In this document: piece by piece, positions 26,358 through 35,793 of the stretch | Layout of the letters: each line of letters starts with the position of its first letter | Numbering within the stretch: the stretch's first letter is position 1 | Assembly: GCA_017994175.1 (NCBI GenBank) | Contig: JAGOLH010000012.1 | Location: forward strand, 1-53,669 | DNA: 53,669 bases | Direction of reading: 5' to 3' | Source of the DNA: Bacteroidales bacterium | GTDB lineage: Bacteria > Bacteroidota > Bacteroidia > Bacteroidales > ML635J-15 | The notes under the pieces: model-generated | What the model saw: the letters and a program-made list of their open reading frames with translations, nothing else | Told to the model about the DNA's origin: nothing | Database searches by the model: none | Translations under genes and position numbers: made by a program

Positions 26358-26944
26358 TAACCTTTCAGCCCCAGATCAATCATATGCACCACCGGAATCA
26401 TAATTTGCCGCGGGTCGGATGGATTGTATTTAATTTGAACCTTCCTGTCAATCTTTAAATGCGAAACAGCATCAAAATGCGTCAGTGAATTCAAGTCATT
26501 TTTTTTGTTCAAGTCATCGTAAATCACTGAAGCACAAACAATGCTCTCATTTTGATCACAATAAATCACACTAACAATGGTGCAATGAAGTTTCCCGAAA
26601 AACTCTGGCCCTCTTTTATGAAATACCACCGCCTCCGACTTCTCCCAGGAAGAATACCTGTTTTTAAATTTTAGAATTTTTGTAGTGTAATAGCCAAACA
26701 CATTCATTATAAAACGGATTATTAAAAACGCAGCTAACGATACTGCAGCAAGTACTATATATACGATCCAAATATTAGGATATTTTTCTACCAAAGCGAC
26801 CAAGCAATATCCCATGACAAATATCAATGCAATTGTAAGCAGCTTTCGTGTTCTCCGGCTGAGTACAGGTGCATTCATAGGGAACGTACTTGATTTAGGC
26901 ATTGTTATATAGCTTGATGATAGGATACTGTTCTGCGATACCAT
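26354..26944 (-). CDS. Two-helix membrane protein beside the kinase
   Basis: I do not recognise this 196-residue product. Two hydrophobic helices lie at about residues 34-52 and 59-82, followed by a cytoplasmic or periplasmic domain of about 110 residues with beta-strand-like stretches (SSWEKSEAVVFHKRG, CTIVSVIYCDQNESI, YNPSDPRQIMIP), the last resembling DUF3592-type proteins. The gene starts 45 bases after the kinase stop on the same strand, so the two are probably co-transcribed. The first ATG gives a 14-residue N-terminal extension; a later ATG (MPKSS) is also plausible. Confidence 0.65.
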   Translation of the reverse strand: MVSQNSILSSSYITMPKSSTFPMNAPVLSRRTRKLLTIALIFVMGYCLVALVEKYPNIWIVYIVLAAVSLAAFLIIRFIMNVFGYYTTKILKFKNRYSSWEKSEAVVFHKRGPEFFGKLHCTIVSVIYCDQNESIVCASVIYDDLNKKNDLNSLTHFDAVSHLKIDRKVQIKYNPSDPRQIMIPVVHMIDLGLKGY

Positions 26945-26989
26945 GTTCAGTGATAATACAACTTATATCTGTTGGTTCCAAAAGATAGA

Positions 26990-29368
26990 TCATATTTTGT
27001 CATATTTATATTTCATCTCTGTATAGTATGCTGCATAATCTGTAACAAACGTGTCGCCAAAGTAATACCACCATTTATTTTCAATATCGTAGATGCCAAA
27101 ATACAGCATTGTATCAATTTTGTTATACGCTTCCAGCAAATCATTGAAAGCTTCTAGCAGCTTATTTGTCGTTACACATCTGTAGGCTGAATATAAGTTT
27201 CCGTTATAGAGTGTAACAAAGTCAATCATTTTTATTCCTGTCTTACGATAGTTTTTTTTCGGATACCAAACAATCCAACTATTTTTTTTGCACCAATCCT
27301 GACACCAAACTTTAATCTTTTCATATTCTTCATCAATAGCCATTCTTATGTTTTCAATGGTGATTTCGGTTGAATTTGACTTATCCTGACTAAGAATATT
27401 ATTTATTTTATTGCAATAGGCTTCCATCGAAAAGCCATTGTTAATCTCCCTGATTCCATCCTTTCTGTTATATTTTAAGTAGAGAAAGTATTGCAGCAGT
27501 GCATCGCTAACAGTAAACCTACCGAGTTCTTTAACTTTTTCGCATTCAATCGGGCGGCTTGGATGCGTATCAACAAAATTAAGTACAGTGTCGAACTCAC
27601 CTGAAAAGAAAGAATCCGCATATTTATTTTTGCTAGTACACAAAAGCGGATAATTAAGCTTAGTTACATGTTCGGAGCGAGATAGTTTTGGCTGTGCTTT
27701 TTTTTTCGGCAATCGCGAATCATCCATTAAGGGATACACAACAAACAATTTCAGCAACATGTTTTTTCGTTGAATCAAGGCGATGTTTTCAGCATTTACA
27801 GGAACATTAAAACCGTTTTCGGAATAAAATACAAATCGTTTTTCCAGATCTACATATGACCAGGCACTTTGAGTATTAAACCCCTCAGCTTGTAATCCGT
27901 GCGATTCCAGTTGCATACGTGTTGCTTTAGAGTTGTGTGAATATATTGCATAATGGTTCATTTCCTTTTCATTCCAACCATTGTCAACAATAATCTTCTT
28001 TATAGCAGCCATGGTCTCAACCTGATTGAACCTTCTCGATTCGGCTTCGGTATAGAAAAAATAAAAGTACCATGCTTTCGCATAATTCATAGCTGCTTCG
28101 GTGGAGTAATGGCCGTAGAAGCGGATACCGTTTGCTTCACTTTCAAAAATGTTAATTTTTTGCTGAAAGCTCCTGTCCGCATCAGCCTGCTTTTTAATAC
28201 CAAGTGTTTTATTGTTCTCTTTATTCTGTTTTTGAAAGCCTTTATTTTGCTGTGTTTTTCCCACGGATTCAAATTCTTGTACTGCGTGTTGCGTTTGAAT
28301 TAAGCGGGCTTTAGTGATTTCACAGGCAATTCTTTGTACATCTGCTGAATCAATTTTAAATTCTTTTATCAATGAATGCAATATTGCAGTGCTTGTTTTA
28401 TTGTTTTTTGCTGTAGGGCTTTCAGCAATCAAACGTAAGATAAATTCAACTCTAAAAAACACCGCCAGTTCTTTTTCGCTGTTGTTCCATTCTGCCATAT
28501 CCTTTCGCAGAGTATTTATTTCATGAGAAAGGTCATTGCTTTTCGCAAGGTTTAATGTAACACCTTCATAATTGACTACATAGCTTTCACCAAGAAACAG
28601 ATTCAAGGCATCTTTCAAGTATTTCTTACCCATTTCGCGATGAAAAGCGATGATGTTAACCAGCTTATTTTTATAGGCTATGTCTTTGGTTTGAATTAGC
28701 CAAGTTTTTAAAGCAGAGAAATTATCTTCATCTTCGAGTAAAACATCAATAAAGTCACTCCTGTTTTCTATTTCCAAGGCTAATTCGTGAACATTATGTA
28801 TTTCAATTCCATCCACAATCAGCAGGTTCTCATCAGTAACCAGCTGCTTTCGACCGGCTTCTGCATCCAGAAACTTTCCCTTAAGCCAGGCTTCCACTTC
28901 ACTCCACCCCCATCTGTCGTGATAATAAGCCATGGTAAGTCCGGTAATGAGACGGTTCAGCCTTTCATATTCAGGAGAGAATTTTACCAGCGGACCGCCA
29001 TTGTATTGTTTCTCGATCAGTATCGAAAATTTTTCTTTATCGATTTCGCTAAAATTCTCGCTTGTGCAAATTTGCTCCGGGTACAGCAGGTGTAATAATA
29101 TCATTCCAAACGAGTAGTAATCGTTCTTTTCGGAAGTAATACCCCGAGCTTGTTCCGGAGCCAGATACGCTTCGGTTCCCTTAACGATTTTCGACCTACG
29201 CAGTTCCATTTCGCTTTGCAAGTCCCATGCTTTTGCTGAGCCATAATCCCCGATCACCAAATCGTTCTGCGTTTCATCGAGATAGAGTATGTTCTGGGGT
29301 TTCAAGTCGCAATGGTATATTTTATACTCATGGAGCTTTGTGATAGCCTTGAAAATTTGCGGGATCAA
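26990..29368 (-). CDS. Eukaryotic-like protein kinase, C-terminal part after an in-frame TGA
   Basis: This frame continues, without any shift, the kinase begun at 29848. The first 22 codons after the TGA also belong to it. It carries the kinase C-lobe: YHCDLKPQNIL (catalytic loop, HCD instead of HRD), VIGDYGSAK (DYG instead of DFG), and EAYLAPEQARG (activation segment). After about residue 190 comes a tail of roughly 600 residues with no recognised domain; it has hydrophilic helices, a NSKATRMQLESHGLQ-type segment, and many aromatic and lysine residues near the end. The given TTG start is only an artificial restart point. If the TGA is real, this part is probably not translated. Confidence 0.6.
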   Translation of the reverse strand: MIPQIFKAITKLHEYKIYHCDLKPQNILYLDETQNDLVIGDYGSAKAWDLQSEMELRRSKIVKGTEAYLAPEQARGITSEKNDYYSFGMILLHLLYPEQICTSENFSEIDKEKFSILIEKQYNGGPLVKFSPEYERLNRLITGLTMAYYHDRWGWSEVEAWLKGKFLDAEAGRKQLVTDENLLIVDGIEIHNVHELALEIENRSDFIDVLLEDEDNFSALKTWLIQTKDIAYKNKLVNIIAFHREMGKKYLKDALNLFLGESYVVNYEGVTLNLAKSNDLSHEINTLRKDMAEWNNSEKELAVFFRVEFILRLIAESPTAKNNKTSTAILHSLIKEFKIDSADVQRIACEITKARLIQTQHAVQEFESVGKTQQNKGFQKQNKENNKTLGIKKQADADRSFQQKINIFESEANGIRFYGHYSTEAAMNYAKAWYFYFFYTEAESRRFNQVETMAAIKKIIVDNGWNEKEMNHYAIYSHNSKATRMQLESHGLQAEGFNTQSAWSYVDLEKRFVFYSENGFNVPVNAENIALIQRKNMLLKLFVVYPLMDDSRLPKKKAQPKLSRSEHVTKLNYPLLCTSKNKYADSFFSGEFDTVLNFVDTHPSRPIECEKVKELGRFTVSDALLQYFLYLKYNRKDGIREINNGFSMEAYCNKINNILSQDKSNSTEITIENIRMAIDEEYEKIKVWCQDWCKKNSWIVWYPKKNYRKTGIKMIDFVTLYNGNLYSAYRCVTTNKLLEAFNDLLEAYNKIDTMLYFGIYDIENKWWYYFGDTFVTDYAAYYTEMKYKYDKI

Positions 29369-29434
29369 TTGGTTCTCGAGGAACAGAGCTGTGTATTTTT
29401 GCTTAAAATTAGGAACATCCAGTAAATTGCCCCC

Positions 29435-29848
29435 TCAGGCGTACTGCGATATTTCGTAACAATTTTTCCCGCGGAACTTATCGGCACCAACTCCAAAATC
29501 ATACAGTTTCAATATATCTTCATCGTTGAGCGATTTAATTCTCTCAAGGGCAATTCCATTGGGTTCTTCTGCACCCTGTAGGTAGTCGTAGTATAGTTTC
29601 AAGGCAAAATCTTTACTATTCGAGTCACGTATCAGGTAAACAATTGCTTCGCCAGTGCCTTCGGATAGGGTTGACAAAACATTGTACTCCTTATTTCGCA
29701 ATGATATTTTTTCTCCAGGAATCAGACTGCTTTCAGCAGGTTGCATGTTGCCTTTCAACAATTCGCCATTCTGGCTTTGTGCATTGTACAATCCGGTTTT
29801 CTGGTTTTGTAAATCTTTGTAAATCTTTGTCTTGTCATTATTATCCAT
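29435..29848 (-). CDS. Kinase N-terminal part, ended by an in-frame TGA
   Basis: The 137-residue frame holds the kinase N-lobe: residues 1-45 are polar, then EYNVLSTLSEGTGEAIVYLI (glycine-rich loop), FALKLYY with the ATP-contacting lysine at about residue 84, and YEISQYA at the hinge. It stops at a TGA (29435-29437) exactly where the hinge continues in the next frame segment as GGNLLDVP. The ATG at 29848 is a normal start. Both halves together would give about 952 residues. A 10-base tandem repeat lies in the coding start (about 29810-29830). It is a pseudogene, a readthrough gene, or a sequencing error. Confidence 0.6.
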   Translation of the reverse strand: MDNNDKTKIYKDLQNQKTGLYNAQSQNGELLKGNMQPAESSLIPGEKISLRNKEYNVLSTLSEGTGEAIVYLIRDSNSKDFALKLYYDYLQGAEEPNGIALERIKSLNDEDILKLYDFGVGADKFRGKNCYEISQYA

Positions 29849-30286
29849 AAAAAAAGTATTATATCGGGTTCCTATTTAATGAATACAAAATGGATGGCTT
29901 TAAGCAATTCAACACAAGTGATTAAAAATATCCCTGTATATTATTATACTATCCCTAGGCTATTCGGAATCAAGGGCTGAGGTTACTGCAAAAGCACGAA
30001 AGCAACAATTTGGAAAACATTTTTAAACTTCATGGTTATTAGGTTTGATATATTTAGCTAAAATACAGTTTTTTCAATTTTTGTGCAATTTCTTATGCAA
30101 TATTCTTGTAACTCCGACGGAATTACTTTAAGGTAATATTTACAATTAATAAGAATAGAATCCATACATTTTCGAAGCAAAAATTATTTTTTTACAATTG
30201 CTACAATTACATAATTGCTGTATTGATAAATCGAATTTTTATGAATACAAATACTTTTCTATTTTTGTAATATAAAATCAAGCATT
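29849..30286. other. Gene-free AT-rich interval with a promoter at its right end
   Basis: Apart from the LapA promoter, I see nothing coding or strongly structured in these 438 bases. No good minus-strand promoter for the kinase was found here. Confidence 0.6.
30237..30267 (+). promoter_or_regulatory. Promoter of the LapA-like gene
   Basis: TTTT (30237-30240), 19 bases, TATTTTTG (30260-30267, perfect). Start site near 30274, leader about 13 bases. Confidence 0.45.
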
Positions 30287-30502
30287 ATGAAAAATATCAC
30301 CGTTAAGCATGTAATACTTGCCATCAGCGTACTGCTGCTTTTGATTTTCACTTTTCAAAACCTTGAAACAGTAAGGGTTCATTTCCTTTTCTTCGATTTT
30401 GGGATGCCCTTGGTAATTCTTATTGTTCTTGTTTTTTTTATTGGTTTTTTTACTGCATGGGTAATGAAGAAACTGAAGAAGAAAAACATTGATTTACGGT
30501 AA
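30287..30502 (+). CDS. LapA-domain (DUF1049) membrane protein
   Basis: This 71-residue protein has two hydrophobic helices separated by the short segment FQNLETVRVHFLFFDFGMP, the characteristic LapA/DUF1049 pattern (an N-Q/N turn followed by V-V-F strand), then a basic cytoplasmic tail (KKLKKKNIDLR). Members lie in the inner membrane and have been linked to lipopolysaccharide assembly in Proteobacteria; the role in Bacteroidota is not settled. The gene is 71 bases upstream of the MFS gene on the same strand. Confidence 0.85.
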   Translation: MKNITVKHVILAISVLLLLIFTFQNLETVRVHFLFFDFGMPLVILIVLVFFIGFFTAWVMKKLKKKNIDLR

Positions 30503-30573
30503 CTCATTCTTTCGGCATTTGGGATGATACCGCAATTGCAACTGTCTTATTAAAGCATTATTGACATACATCG

Positions 30574-31974
30574 GTGGCAGAAAAACTACATGTCTCACAT
30601 TCTGAGAAAAGTTCAGGTACAGGATTAATTACGGTAGCTATGCTTGCTGCGTTCATCACCCCATTTATGGGAGCATCGGTGAATGTTGCGCTTCCGGTTA
30701 TAAGCCGGGAATTCACAATGAATGCCTCTACAATGAGCTGGGTTGCCATGTCGTATATCCTCGCTTCTGCAGTATTTCTGGTTCCCTTTGGAAAGTACTC
30801 CGACATAACCGGCAGAAAAAAGCTCTTCATTGCCGGTATGATCATCTTTGCCATTGGGAGTCTTTTATGTTCAGTTTCGCAATCGGCGGGGATGCTTATA
30901 TCGTCGAGAGTAATCCAGGGAATTGGAAGTTCTATGGTTTTCAGTACAAGTATGGCTATTGTGGTTGCTGCCTTCGCTCCCGAAAAAAGAGGCAGGGCAA
31001 TTGGTCTTATAAGCGCTTCGGTTTACATTGGCCTTTCAGCAGCACCTGTTTTGGGTGGGTTAATGACACAATTTATCGGTTGGCGAAGTATTTTCGTACT
31101 GACTATGATGCTTTGCTTGATAGTGATTACCATTGCAAATCGGGTTATTGTTGAACAACATCAAAACTTAACCCGGGAAAAGTTCGACCTTTCAGGATCG
31201 TTGCTGTATTTGATTTCGATGAGTTTGCTTATGTACGGTCTTTCCCGAATTACAGAAGCTTTTGCTATTATTATGACTGCCATAGGTGTTGCCGGAATGG
31301 TTTTTTTTGTAATCATCGAATACAGAATTACTTCCCCTGTAATGAACATAAAACTAATTAGACATAACAGGGTGTTTGCTTTTTCGAACCTCGCTGCCCT
31401 GATTAACTATGCAGCTACTTTTGCAGTTAGTTTTATTCTGAGTTTGTATCTTCAATACGTTAAAGGGCTAAGCCCGGGCGAAGCCGGGCTTGTGTTGCTC
31501 GCGCAACCATTGGTTATGGCAATAGTCACACCATTTGCCGGACACCTATCCGACAGGATTCAGGCAGGTTTACTAGCTTCATTAGGAATGGCAATCAGTG
31601 CATCCGGACTATTTGCATTGATTTTTCTTCACCATGACAGCGGGTTTGCCACAATTGTTGTATGCCTGTTTGTGGTTGGACTTGGCTTTGGAATATTTGC
31701 CTCACCCAACACAAACTCAGTAATGAGTTCTGTTGAAAAACCACAATATGGCGTTGCCTCTGCTTTTTTGGGAACCATGAGGCTTACAGGTCAGATGCTC
31801 AGTATGGCAATAGCAACTCTTGCAATTTATCTGTTTATAGGTAAGTCGCCAATAAAACCTGAAAACATCGACAAGTTCATGAATTCAGTACAAATTGTAT
31901 TCATCATTTTTAGTTTGCTATGCTTTGTGGGCATATTTGCATCACTGGCCAGAGGTAAAGAAAAGGGTAAGTAA
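30574..31974 (+). CDS. MFS efflux transporter, DHA2 (EmrB/QacA) type
   Basis: The 466-residue protein has about 14 hydrophobic helices as expected of the DHA2 group. Signature segments are NVALPVISREF in helix 1, WVAMSYILASAVFLVPFGKYSDITGRKKLF (motif A), RVIQGIGSSMVFSTSMAIV in helix 4 (motif C-like region), and GRAIGLISASVYIGLSAAPVLGGLM in helix 5. It probably exports drugs or other hydrophobic compounds with protons. The start is GTG at 30574, which gives a 14-residue cytoplasmic N terminus before helix 1; no better ATG is in frame upstream. Confidence 0.93.
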   Translation: MAEKLHVSHSEKSSGTGLITVAMLAAFITPFMGASVNVALPVISREFTMNASTMSWVAMSYILASAVFLVPFGKYSDITGRKKLFIAGMIIFAIGSLLCSVSQSAGMLISSRVIQGIGSSMVFSTSMAIVVAAFAPEKRGRAIGLISASVYIGLSAAPVLGGLMTQFIGWRSIFVLTMMLCLIVITIANRVIVEQHQNLTREKFDLSGSLLYLISMSLLMYGLSRITEAFAIIMTAIGVAGMVFFVIIEYRITSPVMNIKLIRHNRVFAFSNLAALINYAATFAVSFILSLYLQYVKGLSPGEAGLVLLAQPLVMAIVTPFAGHLSDRIQAGLLASLGMAISASGLFALIFLHHDSGFATIVVCLFVVGLGFGIFASPNTNSVMSSVEKPQYGVASAFLGTMRLTGQMLSMAIATLAIYLFIGKSPIKPENIDKFMNSVQIVFIIFSLLCFVGIFASLARGKEKGK

Positions 31975-32095
31975 ACCGATTGCAAAGTAATTTCTGTAAA
32001 ATGTCGATTGTTAGCAATTAAGCAGCACTTTCAGTCTGATCTCTTATTGCTTTGATAGCAAACAAACGACAGGGCTAATTAAATTACAAATATCT

Positions 32096-32126
32096 GTTGG
32101 TTTTTAAATAATATTTACTATATTTG
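32096..32126 (+). promoter_or_regulatory. Promoter of the secreted protein gene at 32163
   Basis: GTTG (32096-32099), 19 bases, TATATTTG (32119-32126). Start site near 32133; leader about 30 bases. Confidence 0.6.
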
Positions 32127-32162
32127 TTATGCTAACCGAGTCCTAACCTAAATACGTATGCC

Positions 32163-33476
32163 ATGAAAAAACTAACTTTTGTTCTATTGTTTCTTGCACT
32201 GGCCATTGCAGGTTTTGCGCAGGAAAAATGCACTTTTTTCATTGATAACGGAGCCAAGCAGGTAACAGAACTCTTATGCGGCACCTTCACTGACCTGATG
32301 GTAAAAGTGCCCCTGCCAAAAACCGCTCCTAATTTCGACAAAGTGGTTGTTCATTATGCAAACTCAACAAAACCAAACGAAATATCTCGTGTTGAGTTCG
32401 AAGGAGCAGGGGCACTGAAAACAGTTGCCGGCACCACTAAAAATCTATGGATTCATGATCCGTCCAACACCTCCGGGACCCAGGGTGGTGCTCACGGTGA
32501 TTTTAATCTGGAAATTAACGATGCTTATGTCAACATGAATTGTCTGTGTACTTACCCCAAAAGGGATAGATTTGAATCGATCACTATCACAATTAAAGCA
32601 GTGGGATACACAGTTACCGGTTCTGAACAATATTACTCCGAGAAAGCCGGTGCCTGGAAAACCAAATACACCTACGATAAAGGAACCTTACTTTCGGAAG
32701 GAAGTATTGTAATAAAACAGGAAGAATTCGAGGGTTTTTATGTTGATAAAAATGTAAAAATCGTATTTCCGGATCCCAGTATTTCTTTTGTTAAAACAAA
32801 GACCATTACCACCAATTCCGGAATGGCCCCCGATAACCTGTACAAAGTAATAACCTGTACATCAACCACACTCGATTTGGTTGAGACCGGACAAAAAGAG
32901 AGTCAACAGAAAACTTCCGTAGTAATCAATATTGTTAAAGAAGCCGATATCGAGAACCTCGATTCGTATAAGAAAGCCAAAGCAGCCAACGCTGCCTACA
33001 CTCCCCTGCAATACACTAAAGATGCGATCGAATGCTGGTATAAGTACAAATCGTTCGGATGCACACCTGCTGATGATATGAAGAAAAACAAATATAACAC
33101 CGATATTCACATAGGTTCGATAGTTCCAAACGGGTTTATAGAAGAGCTGTACAAGGGCATGGATGTTTCGAATGAGCTATTAAAAAAGAAAGAAGTTAAG
33201 AATCAGTGGATATTGTGGTCGGACAAAACCATGGGGAAAAACACTTTTGGCTACGGTTACATCGAGAAAATGTTCATGGCGAATTGCCTTACCGGCAAGC
33301 CGGAATATAATCCTTCGAAGTTTGAATCGGTTGAGTTTTATGTGTATTATAAAAAACCCAACATTTATATTATATCTCCCTATTATGTAAACGATCAAGT
33401 TCGTGGGCAGTATTACGATGAACAAAAGCAAAAGGGCTATGTAAAATTTGTTATGGAGAATATCGAATTTCAATAG
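32163..33476 (+). CDS. Large secreted protein, unknown function
   Basis: I do not recognise this 437-residue product. It has a signal peptide ending AGFAQ at residue 20, then beta-rich domains with several cysteines (ELLCGTF, NMNCLCTYP, YKVITCTS, ECWYKYKSFGCTP, MANCLTG), which could form disulfides outside the cytoplasm. No T9SS sorting domain or lipobox is seen, so it may stay in the periplasm or go out by another route. It is a single-gene unit with its own promoter and a shared bidirectional terminator downstream. Confidence 0.8.
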   Translation: MKKLTFVLLFLALAIAGFAQEKCTFFIDNGAKQVTELLCGTFTDLMVKVPLPKTAPNFDKVVVHYANSTKPNEISRVEFEGAGALKTVAGTTKNLWIHDPSNTSGTQGGAHGDFNLEINDAYVNMNCLCTYPKRDRFESITITIKAVGYTVTGSEQYYSEKAGAWKTKYTYDKGTLLSEGSIVIKQEEFEGFYVDKNVKIVFPDPSISFVKTKTITTNSGMAPDNLYKVITCTSTTLDLVETGQKESQQKTSVVINIVKEADIENLDSYKKAKAANAAYTPLQYTKDAIECWYKYKSFGCTPADDMKKNKYNTDIHIGSIVPNGFIEELYKGMDVSNELLKKKEVKNQWILWSDKTMGKNTFGYGYIEKMFMANCLTGKPEYNPSKFESVEFYVYYKKPNIYIISPYYVNDQVRGQYYDEQKQKGYVKFVMENIEFQ

Positions 33477-33564
33477 GTTGGAATTGTTGCTGAAGGCCAT
33501 ATGACATTTGCAGTATGAATATTAAGCTGTTACATTGACAACCTGATTGAGTTTCATAATCATA

Positions 33565-33595
33565 AAAGAGGCTGCCCTTATGAGGCAGCCTCTTT
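33565..33595. terminator. Strong bidirectional terminator
   Basis: AAAGAGGCTGCC (33565-33576) and GGCAGCCTCTTT (33584-33595) form a perfect 12-bp stem with a 7-base loop. It lies between the convergent genes ending at 33476 and 33614. Confidence 0.85.
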
Positions 33596-33613
33596 ACTTA
33601 ATGCTACACTTAT

Positions 33614-35341
33614 CTATTCAACCACGAGTTTGCTCCTTGAGATATTTCCTTGAACACTAACTTCAATAATGTAGCTACCTGTTGGGAGGTTGCTCACGTC
33701 AACAGCAGCACGACTGGAGTTTATCTCTTGCGAAATAACCCTTTGCCCGGTTACATTAAACACAGTTACTGATTCAATTTGATGGTCGGAAACCAGGTTT
33801 ACAATATCACGGGTTGGGTTTGGATAAGTCATTACTCCAATCGAGGTCTGATTTTCGATACCGACAAGATAATCAAGAGTAACAGGCACTTCTGTCCACT
33901 GCTGATCTGGATCGTTTGCACCGATAACTACATTTGCGTAGTATGTCCCAGCAGTGAGAGCAACTGTATTAAAACTCAGAGTCAGGTTTGCTTCTTGCCC
34001 AGCTGCCACAGTTCCTGTGCCAGGAGTTACCAATAACCATGCAGGCCATCCCAATCCCTCAACTTCAGCACGGATACAGAAGTTACCGGTACCATCAACA
34101 CCGGGGAATTCAGACCATACGGGGCCTGTACGTAAATAGCAGGTTCCCGGAACTACCGGTTGATCGTCTACCCCAAGGGTAAAAAGACCTGCAGGACTAG
34201 TAAAATGGTACCCAATCCATATTTCTTCGCCTGTAATTACAATCGGGTTATCTAAGGTAACAGCATTCCATGTCTGGGCTGTCGGAGTCATTTCCTGTTC
34301 AAACAAAACTGTCGACGTTCCGGGCTGACTATAATCACCTTTTGCCCAAACATATACCGTGACAGTTTCGGAAGCCGGCAAATCGTTAATAAAGAAACTA
34401 ATGTAGTGTATTGTCTGGCCTAAATGCTGCGATGTTAAATCGTTGCCCATTCGCACAGCAACATCTACATCGAAACTATTCTCCCATCCAATAGCTGTGA
34501 TAATGTCAAGGTCGTAGTTCATTTGACCATTAATCAAATTTGAGCTTATTGAAGGGTCTTCATAAACCGGATATGCACTGTAATTCATAGGCTCTTCTCC
34601 GATATTTGAGAAACCAAGCAATTCTTCGTCCTGTCCGAAAGTAGATATTTCAGTAGTTTCTATATCGATAGTTGGAGGAATCAAACCGCTTTGAATTTCA
34701 ATATATTCAAAATCATCGACATAATACTCCGAATTGTTTACACCAGTACTCGTTTGATTCAATCCATAGAAATTAATAACATCCAGTTTATTCTGACCTC
34801 CTGCAGCACTTTCTTCGTTTGAAAACGTCCACGAAAGGATTTCGGTTTCATCAACCCAGGCTGTTGCCTGATCGGTTTCAAGATTAATATTCAGTTCAAC
34901 ATGCATCCAGGTATCAGCAGCATAAGCAAAATTGGTTGTTACACCACCCTGAATCAGGTCGCAGGTACCATCTGTCCTGAAATAGAAAGCAAACGCCCAT
35001 GAATTGCCAAAATCGTGTTCAATATTAAAATATCCTCCCTGACCCGACACAATGTAAATCCAGAAATTTACATCATATTCACCGCTGGTTTTATCGCCAA
35101 AATTGAAAACCATGTCGTTGTTGTTGATGATTTTCATGGATTTGGTCTCCGAATGCGATTGAACATCACTTACATAACTGTTCTCAGCTGCCTGACCAGT
35201 CCACGGATAAAACAAGGGTTGCTGGGAATTCACTGTTTGTCCGGCGGTAAATTCGTCGAAGTTTTCGCTGAAAATGGTGGTTTGTGCACCAGCCACAGCG
35301 GCTGCAAACAATAGTGCCACCAGAAGTAAATTTTTTCTCAT
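33614..35341 (-). CDS. T9SS cargo with LamG-like N-terminal domain
   Basis: The 575-residue protein has a signal peptide (VAGAQ near 20). Residues about 22-215 look like a concanavalin/LamG-type binding domain (FSENFDEF, GDKTSGEYDVNFWIY, ADTWMHVELNINLETDQATAWVD). A middle region of about 230-480 has Ig-like strands (ISFFINDLPASETVTVYVW, GYHFTSPAGLFTLGVDDQP, LTAGTYYANVVIGANDPDQ). The last 75 residues (TYPNPTRDIVNLVS to SRSKLVVE) are a type A T9SS sorting domain, so it should be exported and surface attached. No catalytic motif is visible; it probably binds glycans or proteins. Single-gene unit. Confidence 0.87.
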   Translation of the reverse strand: MRKNLLLVALLFAAAVAGAQTTIFSENFDEFTAGQTVNSQQPLFYPWTGQAAENSYVSDVQSHSETKSMKIINNNDMVFNFGDKTSGEYDVNFWIYIVSGQGGYFNIEHDFGNSWAFAFYFRTDGTCDLIQGGVTTNFAYAADTWMHVELNINLETDQATAWVDETEILSWTFSNEESAAGGQNKLDVINFYGLNQTSTGVNNSEYYVDDFEYIEIQSGLIPPTIDIETTEISTFGQDEELLGFSNIGEEPMNYSAYPVYEDPSISSNLINGQMNYDLDIITAIGWENSFDVDVAVRMGNDLTSQHLGQTIHYISFFINDLPASETVTVYVWAKGDYSQPGTSTVLFEQEMTPTAQTWNAVTLDNPIVITGEEIWIGYHFTSPAGLFTLGVDDQPVVPGTCYLRTGPVWSEFPGVDGTGNFCIRAEVEGLGWPAWLLVTPGTGTVAAGQEANLTLSFNTVALTAGTYYANVVIGANDPDQQWTEVPVTLDYLVGIENQTSIGVMTYPNPTRDIVNLVSDHQIESVTVFNVTGQRVISQEINSSRAAVDVSNLPTGSYIIEVSVQGNISRSKLVVE

Positions 35342-35735
35342 AATTGTGTTGTTTAATTAGATTTATGTAAAAATACAAAAATTTGATATAATGAAGAAAT
35401 AAATTTTATAAATTTTAAAAATTGAACTTCGAAAGTTACAATAACTCGATTAGATCTGAAAAAGAAGTGTTAAACAAAATAATAAAAACACCAAGTTTAT
35501 TAAATACTGTAATGGACCTAATTGCTTTAGATCATGAATTTCTTTTCCGCTACGGTTCACCCCAACGAGACTCTGAGATGATTTGATTTTTGTTATAAGT
35601 ACATTCGATAATATCGGTACATCCGAGACCTCTGCGGGTGACTTGGATGAGGTAGAATTTACACAGCAGATGGGTAGGTTGTTACCAGATTATGATTTAA
35701 TACATTCATTAGTACGTTAATTGCGTAAGAGCTAT
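35342..35735. other. Gene-free interval with a possible gene remnant
   Basis: No intact gene is seen. Bases 35577-35720 form an open stretch of 47 codons ending TAA whose composition is like a protein C terminus (GTSETSAGDLDEVEF then [19 protein letters not shown]). It has no start codon and is preceded by a stop, which suggests a decayed or truncated gene. Confidence 0.4.
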
Positions 35736-35743
35736 TATATTTG
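35736..35743 (+). promoter_or_regulatory. -7 box before the Fic gene
   Basis: TATATTTG, a perfect match. Its last base is the first base of the candidate GTG start, which makes the later ATG at 35794 the better start. Confidence 0.4.
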
Positions 35744-35793
35744 TGGATGATTATTTTGGTAACACTATTGGGAATGAGCAATTAGCCGATATT

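Noticed and set aside
29435-29437. Selenocysteine codon in the kinase
   Set aside because: A Sec residue in a kinase hinge has no precedent I know, and I could not identify a SECIS-like hairpin just after it; mutation or error is more likely.
35743-35793. GTG start for the Fic fusion protein
   Set aside because: The codon overlaps the end of a -7 box; the ATG at 35794 begins right before the Bro-N domain. Not fully excluded.
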